The notes beneath the pieces are model-generated. The model searched no databases, was not told the DNA's origin, and worked only from the letters and a program-made list of their open reading frames with translations. Below, piece by piece: positions 16,148-25,081 of a stretch of DNA of 64,000 bases. Origin of the DNA: Asanoa iriomotensis (lineage in GTDB: Bacteria; Actinomycetota; Actinomycetes; Mycobacteriales; Micromonosporaceae); contig NZ_BONC01000026.1 of the NCBI RefSeq assembly GCF_016862515.1, positions 41,403-105,402 on the forward strand, given 5' to 3'. Every line of letters begins with the position of its first letter. The stretch's first letter is position 1. The translations under genes and the position numbers were made by a program.

Positions 16148-16861
16148 CTTGAACTTCGCTATCCAGTCCGCGTTGAGCTGGTCGGCCTGGCGCCGGTGCC
16201 CGACCACCAGGTGCCGATCCGGCGGGACACGCAGGCCGAGATGGTCGAGCACCCGTTGTGCGGTGCCGAGCGGATCTGCGGCCAACTCCTCGTACGTCAC
16301 CTCGCACGGCACGATGCCGTTGGCGGCGAACCAGGTCGTCCAGTCGGCCTCGGAGCGCTCGATCGTGGCGACCAGCCGGCCGATCAGCTCTTCGTCGTAG
16401 TGCGGATCCTGACCTCCGGGTGCGACGGCTTCGCCGGGATGCCAGAAGTGGGTCTGCAGTGACCTCGCATACGAGACCGCCTGGGCCACGACGTCACATC
16501 GCCGCAGGTGAACGAATTTGAGTCGACCCAGTTGGGCGCTCAACAGGTCGACATCCGCCACCCCGGGGGCACCGAGCCCGTTCAGCAGCTCCGGCAGCGT
16601 CTCGGCCATGATCCGCCCGCCGAAGACACCGTTCGGTGTCCGGCCGGCGGTCAGCGCCGCGCGAACGAACGCCTCGTCGATCCGGCCGTCGCGCGGTCTT
16701 GCTATCCGCCACTCGTCGGCGTAGTCGTCCAGGCTCTTGCGGTTGAAGTAGGAGGCCGGGTGGCCGGCCACCCCGGACGAGTCCAGCAGGCCGCAGAGCA
16801 GGGTGCTTCCGGAGCGGGGCGTCGCGCAGATCAGGTACGAGTCGAAATCCGGGCTGGTCAC
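16130..16861 (-). CDS. Stf0-family sulfotransferase
   Basis: A 243-residue PAPS-dependent sulfotransferase of the Stf0 type, whose founding member in mycobacteria sulfates trehalose. The 5'-phosphosulfate loop is ICATPRSGSTLLCGLLDSSG. The substrate region has AGRTPNGVFGGRIM. The 3'-phosphate site is VHLRRCDVVAQAVSYARSLQ, and near the end is RQADQLNADWIAKFK. The start is a GTG at 16861, because the P-loop follows within a dozen residues; no better start lies upstream. The acceptor is unknown; trehalose or a glycolipid would fit the family. Confidence 0.88.
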   Translation of the reverse strand: MTSPDFDSYLICATPRSGSTLLCGLLDSSGVAGHPASYFNRKSLDDYADEWRIARPRDGRIDEAFVRAALTAGRTPNGVFGGRIMAETLPELLNGLGAPGVADVDLLSAQLGRLKFVHLRRCDVVAQAVSYARSLQTHFWHPGEAVAPGGQDPHYDEELIGRLVATIERSEADWTTWFAANGIVPCEVTYEELAADPLGTAQRVLDHLGLRVPPDRHLVVGHRRQADQLNADWIAKFKAHRPR

Positions 16862-17005
16862 GGTGGAGGACCGTAACCAAGCGTCGGCGTGCGACCAACC
16901 GAATTCCGGCCGTCGGTCAGCGCGGGCTCGGGGGGGGTGGTGCGTATCTGGATGCAGAGCAGAGCAGGGCCTCGCCGGCTGCGCAAGGGGCATAGGGTCG
17001 AGGGC

Positions 17006-18040
17006 ATGCCGTCGAAAAAGGCCGCCGCTGTCGAGGTCGAGGTCGCCGGGCACGCCGTGCGGCTCAGCAGTCCCGACCGCGTGATGTTTCCGCGGGCCGG
17101 CTACACCAAGCAGGACGTGTTCGACTACTACCTGGCCGTCGGCGACGGCATCATGCGGGCGCTCGACCACCGGCCCACCACGCTGCAGCGGTTCCCCGAC
17201 GGGATCGACGGTGAGGCCTTCTACCAGAAGCGGCTCCCGGCCCGCGGCACGCCCGAGTGGCTCAACGGCGCCGAGATCACCTTCCCGAGCGGGCGCAAGG
17301 CCACGGAGCTGTGCCCGGTCGACCTCGCACACGTCGCCTGGGCCGCGCAGATGAACTCCGTCGTCTTCCACGCCTGGCCCGTGCGGGACGCCGACCCCGA
17401 CCACCCCGACGAGCTGCGGATCGACCTCGACCCCCAGCCCGGCACCGACTTCGGTGACGCCGCCGAGGCGGCCGGTGAGCTGCGGGCCGTCCTCGAGGAG
17501 ATCGGCGCCACCGGGTGGCCGAAGACCTCCGGTGGCCGGGGCGTGCACGTCTACCTGCGGATCCAGCCACGGTGGACGTTCGTCGAGGTGCGCCGGGCGA
17601 CGATCGCGCTGGCCCGGGCGCTCGAGCGGCGCCGGCCCGACCTGGTCACCACCAGTTGGTGGAAGGAGGAGCGGGGCGAGCGGGTGTTCGTCGACTTCAA
17701 CCAGATGGCCCGCGACCGGACGATCGCCTGCGCCTACTCGCTGCGGGCCAACGCCCGGGCCACCGCGTCGACGCCTGTGACCTGGGCCGAGTTGCCCGAC
17801 GTGGAGCCTGACGACTTCGACCTGCGTACGCTGCCGAAGCGGTTCGCCGAGGTCGGCGACCCGCACGCGGGGATCGACGACACCGCGTTCGACATCACGC
17901 CGCTGCTGGAGTGGTCGGCGGCCGACGAGCGCGAGGGGCGCGGCGGCGACATGCCCTACCCGCCCGACCACCCCAAGATGCCGGGCGAGCCACCTCGCGT
18001 GCAGCCGAGCAAGAAGAACCCGGCGAACTGGACCGAATAG
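17006..18040 (+). CDS. LigD-type DNA polymerase (NHEJ primase-polymerase)
   Basis: A 344-residue stand-alone polymerase domain of the LigD/PolD archaeo-eukaryotic primase family, which fills gaps and adds ribonucleotides during non-homologous end joining. Markers are YTKQDVFDYYLAVGDGIMRA, the metal-binding ELRIDLDPQPGTDF, and TSGGRGVHVYLRIQ, where the His precedes the nucleotide site. The C-terminus is a basic PSKKNP tail. The start is the ATG at 17006. An ATP-dependent LigC ligase lies 2.5 kb away (20506-21627). In mycobacteria polD1 and ligC are direct neighbours, so the two probably work together. Confidence 0.9.
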   Translation: MPSKKAAAVEVEVAGHAVRLSSPDRVMFPRAGYTKQDVFDYYLAVGDGIMRALDHRPTTLQRFPDGIDGEAFYQKRLPARGTPEWLNGAEITFPSGRKATELCPVDLAHVAWAAQMNSVVFHAWPVRDADPDHPDELRIDLDPQPGTDFGDAAEAAGELRAVLEEIGATGWPKTSGGRGVHVYLRIQPRWTFVEVRRATIALARALERRRPDLVTTSWWKEERGERVFVDFNQMARDRTIACAYSLRANARATASTPVTWAELPDVEPDDFDLRTLPKRFAEVGDPHAGIDDTAFDITPLLEWSAADEREGRGGDMPYPPDHPKMPGEPPRVQPSKKNPANWTE

Positions 18041-18041
18041 G

Positions 18042-18500
18042 CTAGACCCCCAGCTTCATGCCCTCGTGGGTCGCGGCGAAGCCGAGGGACTCGTAGAAGC
18101 GCTTGGCGTCCGGGCGGCGCTTGTCGGTGGTGAGCTGCACCAGCGTGCAGCCCGTCGCGCGCGCCTCCGCGACGGCCCAGGCGATCATCCGGCGGCCCAG
18201 GCCCGCGCCGCGGTGGGCCGACGAGACGCGTACACCCTCGATCTCCAGCCGTTGCGCACCGCGGCGGGTGAGCGACGGGATGACGATGAGCTGCATCGTG
18301 CCGACGATCTCACCGGCCAGTTCGGCGACGACCACGGTGTTGCGGGGGTCGCCGTCGAGTGCGTCGAACGCTTCCCAGTAGGCCGCGTCGACCTCCTCGG
18401 ACACCGTCTCCCGGGCGCTGCCGAGCGGGTCGTCTGCCAGAAGCCCGACAATCGCCGGTACATCGGCCCGCAAAGCGGACCGGAAGATCAGGTCGGTCAC
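18042..18500 (-). CDS. GNAT acetyltransferase
   Basis: A 152-residue N-acetyltransferase. The beta-strand and helix with the acetyl-CoA loop are IEGVRVSSAHRGAGLGRRMI, and the C-terminal DAKRFYESLGFAATHEGMKL is typical. The start is a GTG at 18500 (VTDLIFRSALRADVP); the open frame extends upstream but without family similarity. The substrate is unknown. Its stop lies one base from the stop of the convergent polymerase gene. Confidence 0.86.
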   Translation of the reverse strand: MTDLIFRSALRADVPAIVGLLADDPLGSARETVSEEVDAAYWEAFDALDGDPRNTVVVAELAGEIVGTMQLIVIPSLTRRGAQRLEIEGVRVSSAHRGAGLGRRMIAWAVAEARATGCTLVQLTTDKRRPDAKRFYESLGFAATHEGMKLGV

Positions 18501-18546
18501 GGCGAGCAGCTTCGCACATCGACCCGCGGGTGCATGATGACGGACC

Positions 18547-18996
18547 ATGAAGGCCCTGCTGCTGCCGTTCAAGGCGGTCTACCGCGGGTTGGTCTACTTC
18601 GCCAACTCGCCGCGGACGCTGATGCTGTCGTACGCCCTGATGATCGTCATCGCGGCGGCGCTCTACAGCGTGTTCGAGAAGGTCGGCGTGGGTGACTCGC
18701 TCTGGTGGGCCGTGGTCACCGCGTCGACCGTCGGGTACGGCGACATCTCGCCGGAGACCTGGCAGGCCCGCGCCCTCGCGGTGCTGCTGATCTCGACGAT
18801 GGTGCTGCTGGTGATCCCGCTGATCACCGCGCACTTCGCCAGCAAGCTGATCGTCGACACCGACGCGTTCCGGCACGACGAGCAGGAAGAGCTCAAGAAC
18901 AACCTGCGGATCGTGCGCCGCTTGCTGGAGGAGATGGCGGCCCGGGACGCTACTTCGCCGGGCAGCGGGTCCCCTCTGGCGGAAGCGTCTGATTGA
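18547..18996 (+). CDS. Two-helix potassium channel
   Basis: A 149-residue ion channel subunit of the simple two-helix class. It has a first helix LMLSYALMIVIAAALYSVF, a pore helix DSLWWAVVTAST, the K+ selectivity filter TVGYGD (about residues 60-65), and a second helix ALAVLLISTMVLLVIPLITA. A cytoplasmic coiled-coil tail (RHDEQEELKNNLRIVRRLLEE) probably aids tetramer assembly. There is no RCK domain, so gating is unknown. Its 3' end overlaps the convergent peptidase gene by 47 bases. Confidence 0.9.
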   Translation: MKALLLPFKAVYRGLVYFANSPRTLMLSYALMIVIAAALYSVFEKVGVGDSLWWAVVTASTVGYGDISPETWQARALAVLLISTMVLLVIPLITAHFASKLIVDTDAFRHDEQEELKNNLRIVRRLLEEMAARDATSPGSGSPLAEASD

Positions 18997-20506
18997 GCAG
19001 GTACTTGTTGACCGCCGAGGTGATGCACTCCGTCTGCGGGTAGGCCGTGTGCCCCTCGCCCTCCCAGGTCAGCAGCCGGCCCACGCCGAGCATGTTGGCC
19101 AGCGCCGGTGCCTGGGCGTAGGGGGTCGCGGGGTCGCCGGTCGTGCCCACCACCAGGATCGGCGCCGACCCGGTGGCCGGACCGGTCGGGTAGGGGTCGT
19201 GCCCGCCCGGCCACTCCGAGCAGGGCAGCATGCCGACCGCGAGCGGCGCGCCGAACATCGGGATCGACGAGCGCCACTGGTTCTGGTAGGTGCGGACCTG
19301 GTTGGCGTCGGGCACCGTGCGCTGGTCGGCGCAGTTGACGGCGATGTTGGCGTCGAACAGGTTGGAGTAGTGCCCGCTCGGGTCGCGCTCGGCATAGCTG
19401 TCGGCGAGTTGGAACACCTCGGCCGGGTCGCCGCCCTCCAGTGACTTGATCGCGCTTGCCAGCGCCTGCCAGCCCGACTGGGTGTAGAGCGACGAGATCA
19501 CCGCGTAGAAGACCCAGCCCGAGGTGGCCTTGCGCCCGCCGGCCCCGGTCACGGGGGAGACCTCGGCCTTCTCGATGGCGGTGTTGACCGCCGCCTTGGC
19601 GTCGGGCGCGATCGGGCACTGTGCCGGCGTCGAGTCGCACCACTTCGCAAAGTTGTCGAACGCCAGCGCGAAGCCCTTCGCCTGGCTCTCCGAGCCGGCG
19701 ACGAAGTTCTGCCGGGGGTCGACCGCGCCGTCGAGCACGAGCGCCCGCACGTTCTGCGGGAAGAGTTGGGCGTACGTGGCACCGAGCAGCGTGCCGTAGG
19801 AGTAACCGAGGTAGGTCATCTTCTGGTCGCCCACGGCGGTGCGGATCGCGTCCATGTCGCGGGCGGTCTGCACCGTGGAGAACAGCTTGAGCTTGTCGCC
19901 GTATTTGGCCCCGCACTCCTGGCCGATGCTCTTGTTGAGGTTGACCAGGCCGTCGAACTGCTCCTGGGTCACCGGGTCGGGGGTGTAGCCGAAGCTCTCG
20001 TCGAGCTGGGCGTCGCTGATGCACTCGACCGGGCTGGACCGGTCGACGCCGCGCGGGTCGAAGCCGACGATGTCGAACCGGTTGGTGATCTCTTCCGGGA
20101 TGCCCTGGAAGGCGGCGCCGAACGAGAGGTAGACGGCCAGGTTGACCCCGGACGCCCCCGGGCCGCCCGGGTTGACCAGCAGCGACCCGATCCGGTCGTG
20201 CTGCTTGTCGGAGCGCACCCGGATCAGCGCGATGTCGAACGTCTGCCCGTTGCCCTTGTCGGCCCAGTCCTGCGGCACCTTGATGGTCGCGCAGTCGTAG
20301 CTCATCCCGCGCGCGCCGCGGCCGACCAGCTGGGCCGGCACGTCGGGGCAGGGGCGCCAGTTGGGCTGGCCGGAGGCGGCCGGCGCGGGCGCGGCGCCCC
20401 GCACGTCGCCGCCGGAGTTCGGCGCGACCACCGGCACCGTGCAGCCGGCGAGTGCGAGCAGCCCGGCGAGCAGGCCGAGCACGAGGAATCTGAAACGCAA
20501 ACGCAC
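18950..20506 (-). CDS. Secreted lipoprotein alpha/beta-hydrolase, TAP-like peptidase
   Basis: A 518-residue extracellular peptidase of the tripeptidyl aminopeptidase/SlpD-SlpE type. A lipoprotein signal peptide ends LLAGLLALAGC. The nucleophile Ser is in TYLGYSYGTLLGATYA. The oxyanion region is LLVNPGGPGASG, the Asp is in VVGTTGDPATPYAQA, and the His is in WEGEGHTAYPQ, within the TAP C-terminal domain. The start is a GTG at 20506 that shares one base with the TAG of ligC, with GGGAGT about nine bases upstream, so the gene is coupled to ligC in translation though unrelated in function. Confidence 0.9.
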   Translation of the reverse strand: MRLRFRFLVLGLLAGLLALAGCTVPVVAPNSGGDVRGAAPAPAASGQPNWRPCPDVPAQLVGRGARGMSYDCATIKVPQDWADKGNGQTFDIALIRVRSDKQHDRIGSLLVNPGGPGASGVNLAVYLSFGAAFQGIPEEITNRFDIVGFDPRGVDRSSPVECISDAQLDESFGYTPDPVTQEQFDGLVNLNKSIGQECGAKYGDKLKLFSTVQTARDMDAIRTAVGDQKMTYLGYSYGTLLGATYAQLFPQNVRALVLDGAVDPRQNFVAGSESQAKGFALAFDNFAKWCDSTPAQCPIAPDAKAAVNTAIEKAEVSPVTGAGGRKATSGWVFYAVISSLYTQSGWQALASAIKSLEGGDPAEVFQLADSYAERDPSGHYSNLFDANIAVNCADQRTVPDANQVRTYQNQWRSSIPMFGAPLAVGMLPCSEWPGGHDPYPTGPATGSAPILVVGTTGDPATPYAQAPALANMLGVGRLLTWEGEGHTAYPQTECITSAVNKYLLNQTLPPEGTRCPAK

Positions 20507-21627
20507 TAGGAGACTCCCGTGCCGGCAGCCGGGTCGCCGCCCAGCACCTGGTCGACGTCGAACCGGACCGGGCGGTCCAGCTGGTCGTAGCCGCACGAGC
20601 GCGGGTCGCGGTCGGGGCGCCAGCGGACGAACTGGGCGGTGTGCCGGAAGCGGTCGCCCTCCATCGCGTCGTAGCCGACCTCGACCACGAGGTCGGGGCG
20701 CAGCGGCTCCCAGGCGAGGTTCTTGCCGCCCGTCCACCGGCTCACCCCGCCGGGGCGGCGCTGGCCGGTCGCGCTGGTCGGGCCGATCTGCTGCTCGTCG
20801 CTGTCGGCGTCGATCCACGGGTGCTCGGCGGGCTCCCGGTAGTCGGCCAACTCGTCGAGCAGCTTGGCCCGGCGGGCCATGCTGAACGAGGACGAGACGC
20901 CGATGTGGTGCAGGGTGCCGTGCTCGTCGTAGAGGCCGAGCAGCAGCGAGCCGACCACGGGGCCGGACTTGTGCCATCGGAAGCCGGCGACGACCGCGTC
21001 GGCCGTGCGCGCATGCTTGATCTTGAACATCAGCCGCTTGTTGGGCTCGTACGCGATGTCGGCCGGCTTGGCGATCAGCCCGTCGAGCCCGGCGCCCTCG
21101 AAGATCTCGAACCAGCGCCGCGCCGTCGCGATGTCGTGCGTGGTGGGCGTGATGTGCACCGGCGACTTGACCCCGGCCAGTGCCTTCTCCAGCCTGGCCC
21201 GGCGGGTCGCGTAAGGCTGGTCGACCAGCGCCTCGTCACCGAGCGCGAGCAGGTCGAACGCGACGAAGTCGGCGGGCGTCTCTTCCGCCAGCAGCTTGAC
21301 CCGGGAGGCGGCGGGGTGGATCCGCTGGGTCAGCCAGTCCCACTCGAGCTTGGGCTGCTGCCCCTCCTGGCGGTGGATGACCACGATCTCGCCGTCGACC
21401 GCGCACCGCTCCGGGAGCTGGGCCTTGGCCTGCTCGACCACCTCGGGGAAGTAGCGGGTGAGGGTCTTGCCACCCCGGCTGGCCAGCTCGACCTCGTCGC
21501 CGTCGCGGAACACGATGCACCGGAAGCCGTCCCACTTGGGCTCGTAGCTCATGCCCTCGGCCTCGGGGATCTGCGGCACGCTCTTGGCGAGCATCGGCTC
21601 GACCGGCGGGTTGATCGGCAGGTCCAT
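20506..21627 (-). CDS. ligC: ATP-dependent DNA ligase, LigC type
   Basis: A 373-residue ATP-dependent ligase close to mycobacterial LigC. It opens PINPPVEPMLAKSV, as in that family. The adenylated Lys is in SYEPKWDGFRCIVFRDGDEV. Further nucleotidyltransferase motifs are CAVDGEIVVIHR, FVAFDLLALGDEA, GLDGLIAKPADIAYEP and RLMFKIKHARTADAVVAG, and an OB-fold follows. It seals nicks as a backup ligase in end joining or base excision repair. It is one of a LigD-polymerase plus LigC pair in this window. Start: ATG at 21627. Confidence 0.93.
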   Translation of the reverse strand: MDLPINPPVEPMLAKSVPQIPEAEGMSYEPKWDGFRCIVFRDGDEVELASRGGKTLTRYFPEVVEQAKAQLPERCAVDGEIVVIHRQEGQQPKLEWDWLTQRIHPAASRVKLLAEETPADFVAFDLLALGDEALVDQPYATRRARLEKALAGVKSPVHITPTTHDIATARRWFEIFEGAGLDGLIAKPADIAYEPNKRLMFKIKHARTADAVVAGFRWHKSGPVVGSLLLGLYDEHGTLHHIGVSSSFSMARRAKLLDELADYREPAEHPWIDADSDEQQIGPTSATGQRRPGGVSRWTGGKNLAWEPLRPDLVVEVGYDAMEGDRFRHTAQFVRWRPDRDPRSCGYDQLDRPVRFDVDQVLGGDPAAGTGVS

Positions 21628-21679
21628 CCCACAGAGTCTTCCAGATTCGCGTATCGAAGCGGGTCCCGGAGCGGCTTTC

Positions 21680-22180
21680 CTAGTTGACCACCACCGCGGC
21701 CACCCAGATGATCGCGATGGCCAGGGCCGAGCCGAGCTCGACCAGCATGGCCAGGCCGGCCGCCTTGATCGCGTGCTTGGTCGACGGCCAGGCCTGCCGG
21801 CTGTCGCCGAGCCGGGCGATCTCGGCCAGCCAGACGCCGGCGACGAAGCCGATCACGAGGCCGATCACCGGGATCAGGAAGAAGCCGACGATCGCCAGGA
21901 CGCCGCCGAGGAGCAGGGTCCGATTGGGTACGCCGGTGCGCTTGAGGTTGCGCCCGGGCCAGGCGTACTTGACCACGATGCCGAGGCCGGCGATCAGCGT
22001 GACCAGCGCCAGCAGGCCCCACCGCGTGGCGCCCTCGCCGGCCAGGAACGCCCAGGCCACCGCCGACGCCCAGCAGAGCAGCAACCCGGGCAGGAACGGG
22101 ATCACGACCCCGAAAACGCCGACCACCATGGCGACCCCGGACAGGATCGTGACGTTGGTCTGCGTATCGGTCAGATCCAT
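21680..22180 (-). CDS. DUF456 membrane protein
   Basis: A 166-residue membrane protein with about four to five helices and the Gly-rich segments typical of DUF456: GVFGVVIPFLPGLLLCWA, then GLGIVVKYAWPGRNLKRTG, GGVLAIVGFFLIPVIGLVIG and FVAGVWLAEIARLGDSRQAW. The function is unknown; the family's repeated Gly zippers resemble those of small transport or membrane-bending proteins. The start is the ATG at 22180. It lies 17 bases beyond the dgt stop on the same strand. Confidence 0.85.
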   Translation of the reverse strand: MDLTDTQTNVTILSGVAMVVGVFGVVIPFLPGLLLCWASAVAWAFLAGEGATRWGLLALVTLIAGLGIVVKYAWPGRNLKRTGVPNRTLLLGGVLAIVGFFLIPVIGLVIGFVAGVWLAEIARLGDSRQAWPSTKHAIKAAGLAMLVELGSALAIAIIWVAAVVVN

Positions 22181-22197
22181 TGCCGCACTCTAGCGGT

Positions 22198-23709
22198 CTA
22201 CAGCACGAAAGCGTCGGTCCAGAGCTGCCCCGATCGCCCGGAGAGGGCGTCGAGCAGAGCAACGGCCTGCTGGTCGGTGAGCGCGGCGACGAAGTCGACG
22301 ATCGCCCGGCCACGGGCCCGGGCGGCCCGGTCGGGCGTGCCCACCGGCAGCTCGGCCTCGGCCAACTCGACCAGGTCGTGCAGGCGCTGCGGCAACCGGG
22401 CCTCCTCGGCCGGGTCGACGATCCAGGCCAGCAGCGCCTCGACCAGGGTGGCCAGCAGGCGGGCCTGGCCGCGCTGGTGCAGCGCCAGGTCGGGGCGGTC
22501 CAGCACGAACCGGTGGTGGATCAGCTTGAGCACCTGGACCTCGTGCCACTGGGGCCGGTCCAGCAACACGTAGCCGGAGCGGACCGACGGGTTGTCGGTC
22601 AGCCGGATCGCGTCGACCAGCCGCCGGGTCCACCGGCCGGAGAACCGGGCCACGTACTGCTCGGCGGCCACCGAGCCGTCGAACTGGTCGGCCAGGAGCC
22701 CGTCGACCAGGTCGTGCCGGACCTGCTCGACCGCGTTCCCGAAGGCCTCGTCGTCGCTGTTCCAGCGGTCCCGGCGGTGCAGGCGGCGGCGCAGCTTCTC
22801 GATCGCCGCGCCGGCCTGGCGACTGCCGGCGTCGAGTGCGGCGTCGGACAGGCCGCCGAGCCGCTTGGCCTCGCGCTGCCAGCCGATCAGCTCGGCGGCC
22901 ACGGTGCCCTGCTGCAGCACGCCGACCCGGTGGAAGTCCTCGACGTCGTGGATGGCGTACGCGATGTCGTCTGCGGTGTCCATGATGGACGCCTCGACCG
23001 TCTGCTGCCAGTCCGGGATGCGGCCGACGAACGGTGCGCGCGCCTGCCGCAGGTCGTCGACCTCGGTGGTGTAGGCGCCGAACTTGGCCGACCCGCTGGA
23101 CGGGGCCCAGCTCGGCGCCGACGCTCCGCGCGGCGGCGGGCTCATCCGGCGCGGGTGCGGGTCCGGGTAGTCCAGGCGGGTCCACGGGTACTTGACGATC
23201 GCGGCGCGGACCGCGGCGGTCAGGTTGAGCCCGATGGTGGCCGCGCCGCGGATCTCGGTGCTGGTCACGATGCGGTACGACTGCGCGTTGCCCTCGAACC
23301 CGTCGGGCAGCCCGAGCCGTTCGCGGGCCAGCCGGTCCAGCACAGCCTCGCCGAGGTGGCCGAACGGCGGGTGGCCGAGGTCGTGCGCCAGCGCGGCGGC
23401 CTCGACCACGTCGGGGTCGCAGCCGCCGAGCTTGTCCAGCAGGGCCACGTTGCCGGGGTCGGCGGTGAGCCGCTCGGCGATCGCCCTGGCCACCTGGGCG
23501 ACCTTGAGGCTGTGGGTGAGCCGGTTGTGCACGAGCAGACCGCTGCCGCCGGGGCTGATCACCTGGGTGACGCCGCCCAGCCGGGCGAAGAACGGTGAGG
23601 TGACGATCCGGTCGCGGTCGGCTCGGAAGGGGCTGGCGGCCAGGTCACCGGGCCCGGTGCGCCCGGTGTCGAACAGCCGCCGCGCGCGGGGATCGACCGG
23701 CTCCGTCAT
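22198..23709 (-). CDS. dgt: Deoxyguanosinetriphosphate triphosphohydrolase
   Basis: A 503-residue HD-domain dNTP triphosphohydrolase, which releases tripolyphosphate from dGTP and other dNTPs. Metal ligands are the His in LLVHNRLTHSLKVAQVAR, the HD pair in AALAHDLGHPPFGHLGE, and the Asp in DTADDIAYAIHDVEDF. It is longer than E. coli-like short forms because of the Pro/Ser-rich insert near residues 185-205 (MSPPPRGASAPSWAPSSG). The start is the ATG at 23709. In actinobacteria dgt usually precedes dnaG, which is not seen here. Confidence 0.92.
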   Translation of the reverse strand: MTEPVDPRARRLFDTGRTGPGDLAASPFRADRDRIVTSPFFARLGGVTQVISPGGSGLLVHNRLTHSLKVAQVARAIAERLTADPGNVALLDKLGGCDPDVVEAAALAHDLGHPPFGHLGEAVLDRLARERLGLPDGFEGNAQSYRIVTSTEIRGAATIGLNLTAAVRAAIVKYPWTRLDYPDPHPRRMSPPPRGASAPSWAPSSGSAKFGAYTTEVDDLRQARAPFVGRIPDWQQTVEASIMDTADDIAYAIHDVEDFHRVGVLQQGTVAAELIGWQREAKRLGGLSDAALDAGSRQAGAAIEKLRRRLHRRDRWNSDDEAFGNAVEQVRHDLVDGLLADQFDGSVAAEQYVARFSGRWTRRLVDAIRLTDNPSVRSGYVLLDRPQWHEVQVLKLIHHRFVLDRPDLALHQRGQARLLATLVEALLAWIVDPAEEARLPQRLHDLVELAEAELPVGTPDRAARARGRAIVDFVAALTDQQAVALLDALSGRSGQLWTDAFVL

Positions 23710-23718
23710 GATCCGACG

Positions 23719-24183
23719 CTAGCGCACCGCGGGTTTCGCCAGGTAAACCAGGCCCGGCCCACGGCCGAGGGAGCGGCGGTCGAACTCGGTGTAGCCGTTG
23801 CGCTCGTAGAGCCGGATGTTGTCGTGGCTGGCTGCGCCGGTGAACAGCTCGAACCGGCGGGCCTCGTGATGCGCTGTTTCGACCGCGCGCAGCATCCGCC
23901 GGCCGAGCCCCTGACCGCGCAGGTCCGGCGCGACCGCGAGGCGGGCGATGTGGCAGGTGCCCTGATCGTCGAGCCGGCCGCGGCCGACGGCGACCAGTCG
24001 CCCGCCCTGGTGGCCGACGAGCACGGTGACCGGGCCGGCGATCACGGCTTCGATCTCCGCCAGGGTCTCGGTGAGCATGGGCAGGTGCGGGTCGTCGTAC
24101 CGCTGCGCTTCGCGCAGGAACGCCGCGCGTTGCAGGGTGAGCACCTCGCCGGCGTCGCCGGGCGTGGCCCGTCGGATCTCCAT
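23719..24183 (-). CDS. GNAT acetyltransferase
   Basis: A 154-residue N-acetyltransferase. It starts MEIRRATPGDAGEVLTLQ, carries the acetyl-CoA loop LAVAPDLRGQGLGRRMLRAV, and ends NIRLYERNGYTEFDRRSLG. The ATG at 24183 was chosen over the 43-residue upstream extension, which has no family match. Its stop lies nine bases before the dgt start, so they form one transcript. The substrate is unknown. Confidence 0.87.
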   Translation of the reverse strand: MEIRRATPGDAGEVLTLQRAAFLREAQRYDDPHLPMLTETLAEIEAVIAGPVTVLVGHQGGRLVAVGRGRLDDQGTCHIARLAVAPDLRGQGLGRRMLRAVETAHHEARRFELFTGAASHDNIRLYERNGYTEFDRRSLGRGPGLVYLAKPAVR

Positions 24184-24252
24184 GCCGGCCAGCACACCGG
24201 CCCGTGGCGCACGGCACATCAGCCAGCGTCGACGCGTCTCGACAGGTGAGAC

Positions 24253-24266
24253 TTGAACGTGTTCAA
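24253..24266. promoter_or_regulatory. Palindromic operator upstream of the YndJ operon
   Basis: TTGAAC-GT-GTTCAA: two perfect 6-base arms around a 2-base centre, eight bases before the GTG start of the YndJ-like gene. TTGAAC also resembles a -35 box, but no -10 fits between it and the start. Such palindromes are typical TetR-family operators. No TetR gene lies next to it, so the regulator would act from elsewhere. Confidence 0.5.
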
Positions 24267-24274
24267 ATGATCTC

Positions 24275-25081
24275 GTGACCGCGCTGCTGAACCTCGTCGA
24301 CGCGCTCGCCATGGTGCTGCTCGTGCCGCTGGCCCTGGGCCTGGTCGGCGTGCCGGCACCGATCCGCCGGGTCTGGCCGTGGGTCGCCCTGCCGGCGGCC
24401 GTCGCGCTCTGGCTGCCGCCCGGCGCCGGTGCCGCGCTACTCGCCGCGCCGTATCTCGCGCTGACCGTGGCTCTGGCGGCGCTCGCTGTCGCCCGGCTGC
24501 GTCGCTTCGCGGCGGCCGACGTCGCGGTGGCGACCGGGCTCGCCGCGCCCGCGGTCGCCGCATCCGCGCTCGTCGCCGAGCGGGCCGGTCACCGGCTGCT
24601 GGGCTTCTCCCTGGAGACGCTCGCGTTGACCGTGCCGCACCTGCACTACGCCGGCCTGGTCGCGGCCGTGGTGGCGGCGCTGGTCTGCCGGGCGACCGGC
24701 GACTCGGTGCTCGGCCGCGCCGCCGCCTGGTGCGTGCCGGCCGGCACCGGGATCGTGCTGGTCGGCTACTTCATCGGCGACCCGGTCGAGTTGGCCGGGG
24801 CCGCGGTGCTGACGGCGGGGATGTGGCTCGTCGGCGGGCTGACGGTCGCGCGGGTCCGGCGGCGGGCGCCGCGCTGGGCCCGTGCGCTGTTCGCGGTGTC
24901 GTCCGGCATGCTGGTGATCACCATGCTGCTGGCGCTGGACTGGGCGGCCGGGCACGTGTTCCCGGTGCCGCACCTTTCGGTCTCGTGGATGGTGGCGACG
25001 CATGGGCTGCTCAATGCGGTCGGCTTCGCGTTGTGCGCCCTGCTCGCCTGGCGACGGACGGAGACGAGATGGGTTCCCTGA
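24275..25081 (+). CDS. YndJ-like membrane protein
   Basis: A 268-residue membrane protein with about eight helices, recognisable as YndJ-like by LTVPHLHYAGLVAAVVAALV in the middle and by WMVATHGLLNAVGFALCALL near the end. The conserved His residues within membrane segments suggest metal or cofactor binding, though the family has no assigned function. The start is a GTG at 24275. Its 3' end overlaps the DUF1990 gene by 13 bases; YndJ-like and DUF1990 genes are common partners in actinobacteria. Confidence 0.8.
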   Translation: MTALLNLVDALAMVLLVPLALGLVGVPAPIRRVWPWVALPAAVALWLPPGAGAALLAAPYLALTVALAALAVARLRRFAAADVAVATGLAAPAVAASALVAERAGHRLLGFSLETLALTVPHLHYAGLVAAVVAALVCRATGDSVLGRAAAWCVPAGTGIVLVGYFIGDPVELAGAAVLTAGMWLVGGLTVARVRRRAPRWARALFAVSSGMLVITMLLALDWAAGHVFPVPHLSVSWMVATHGLLNAVGFALCALLAWRRTETRWVP

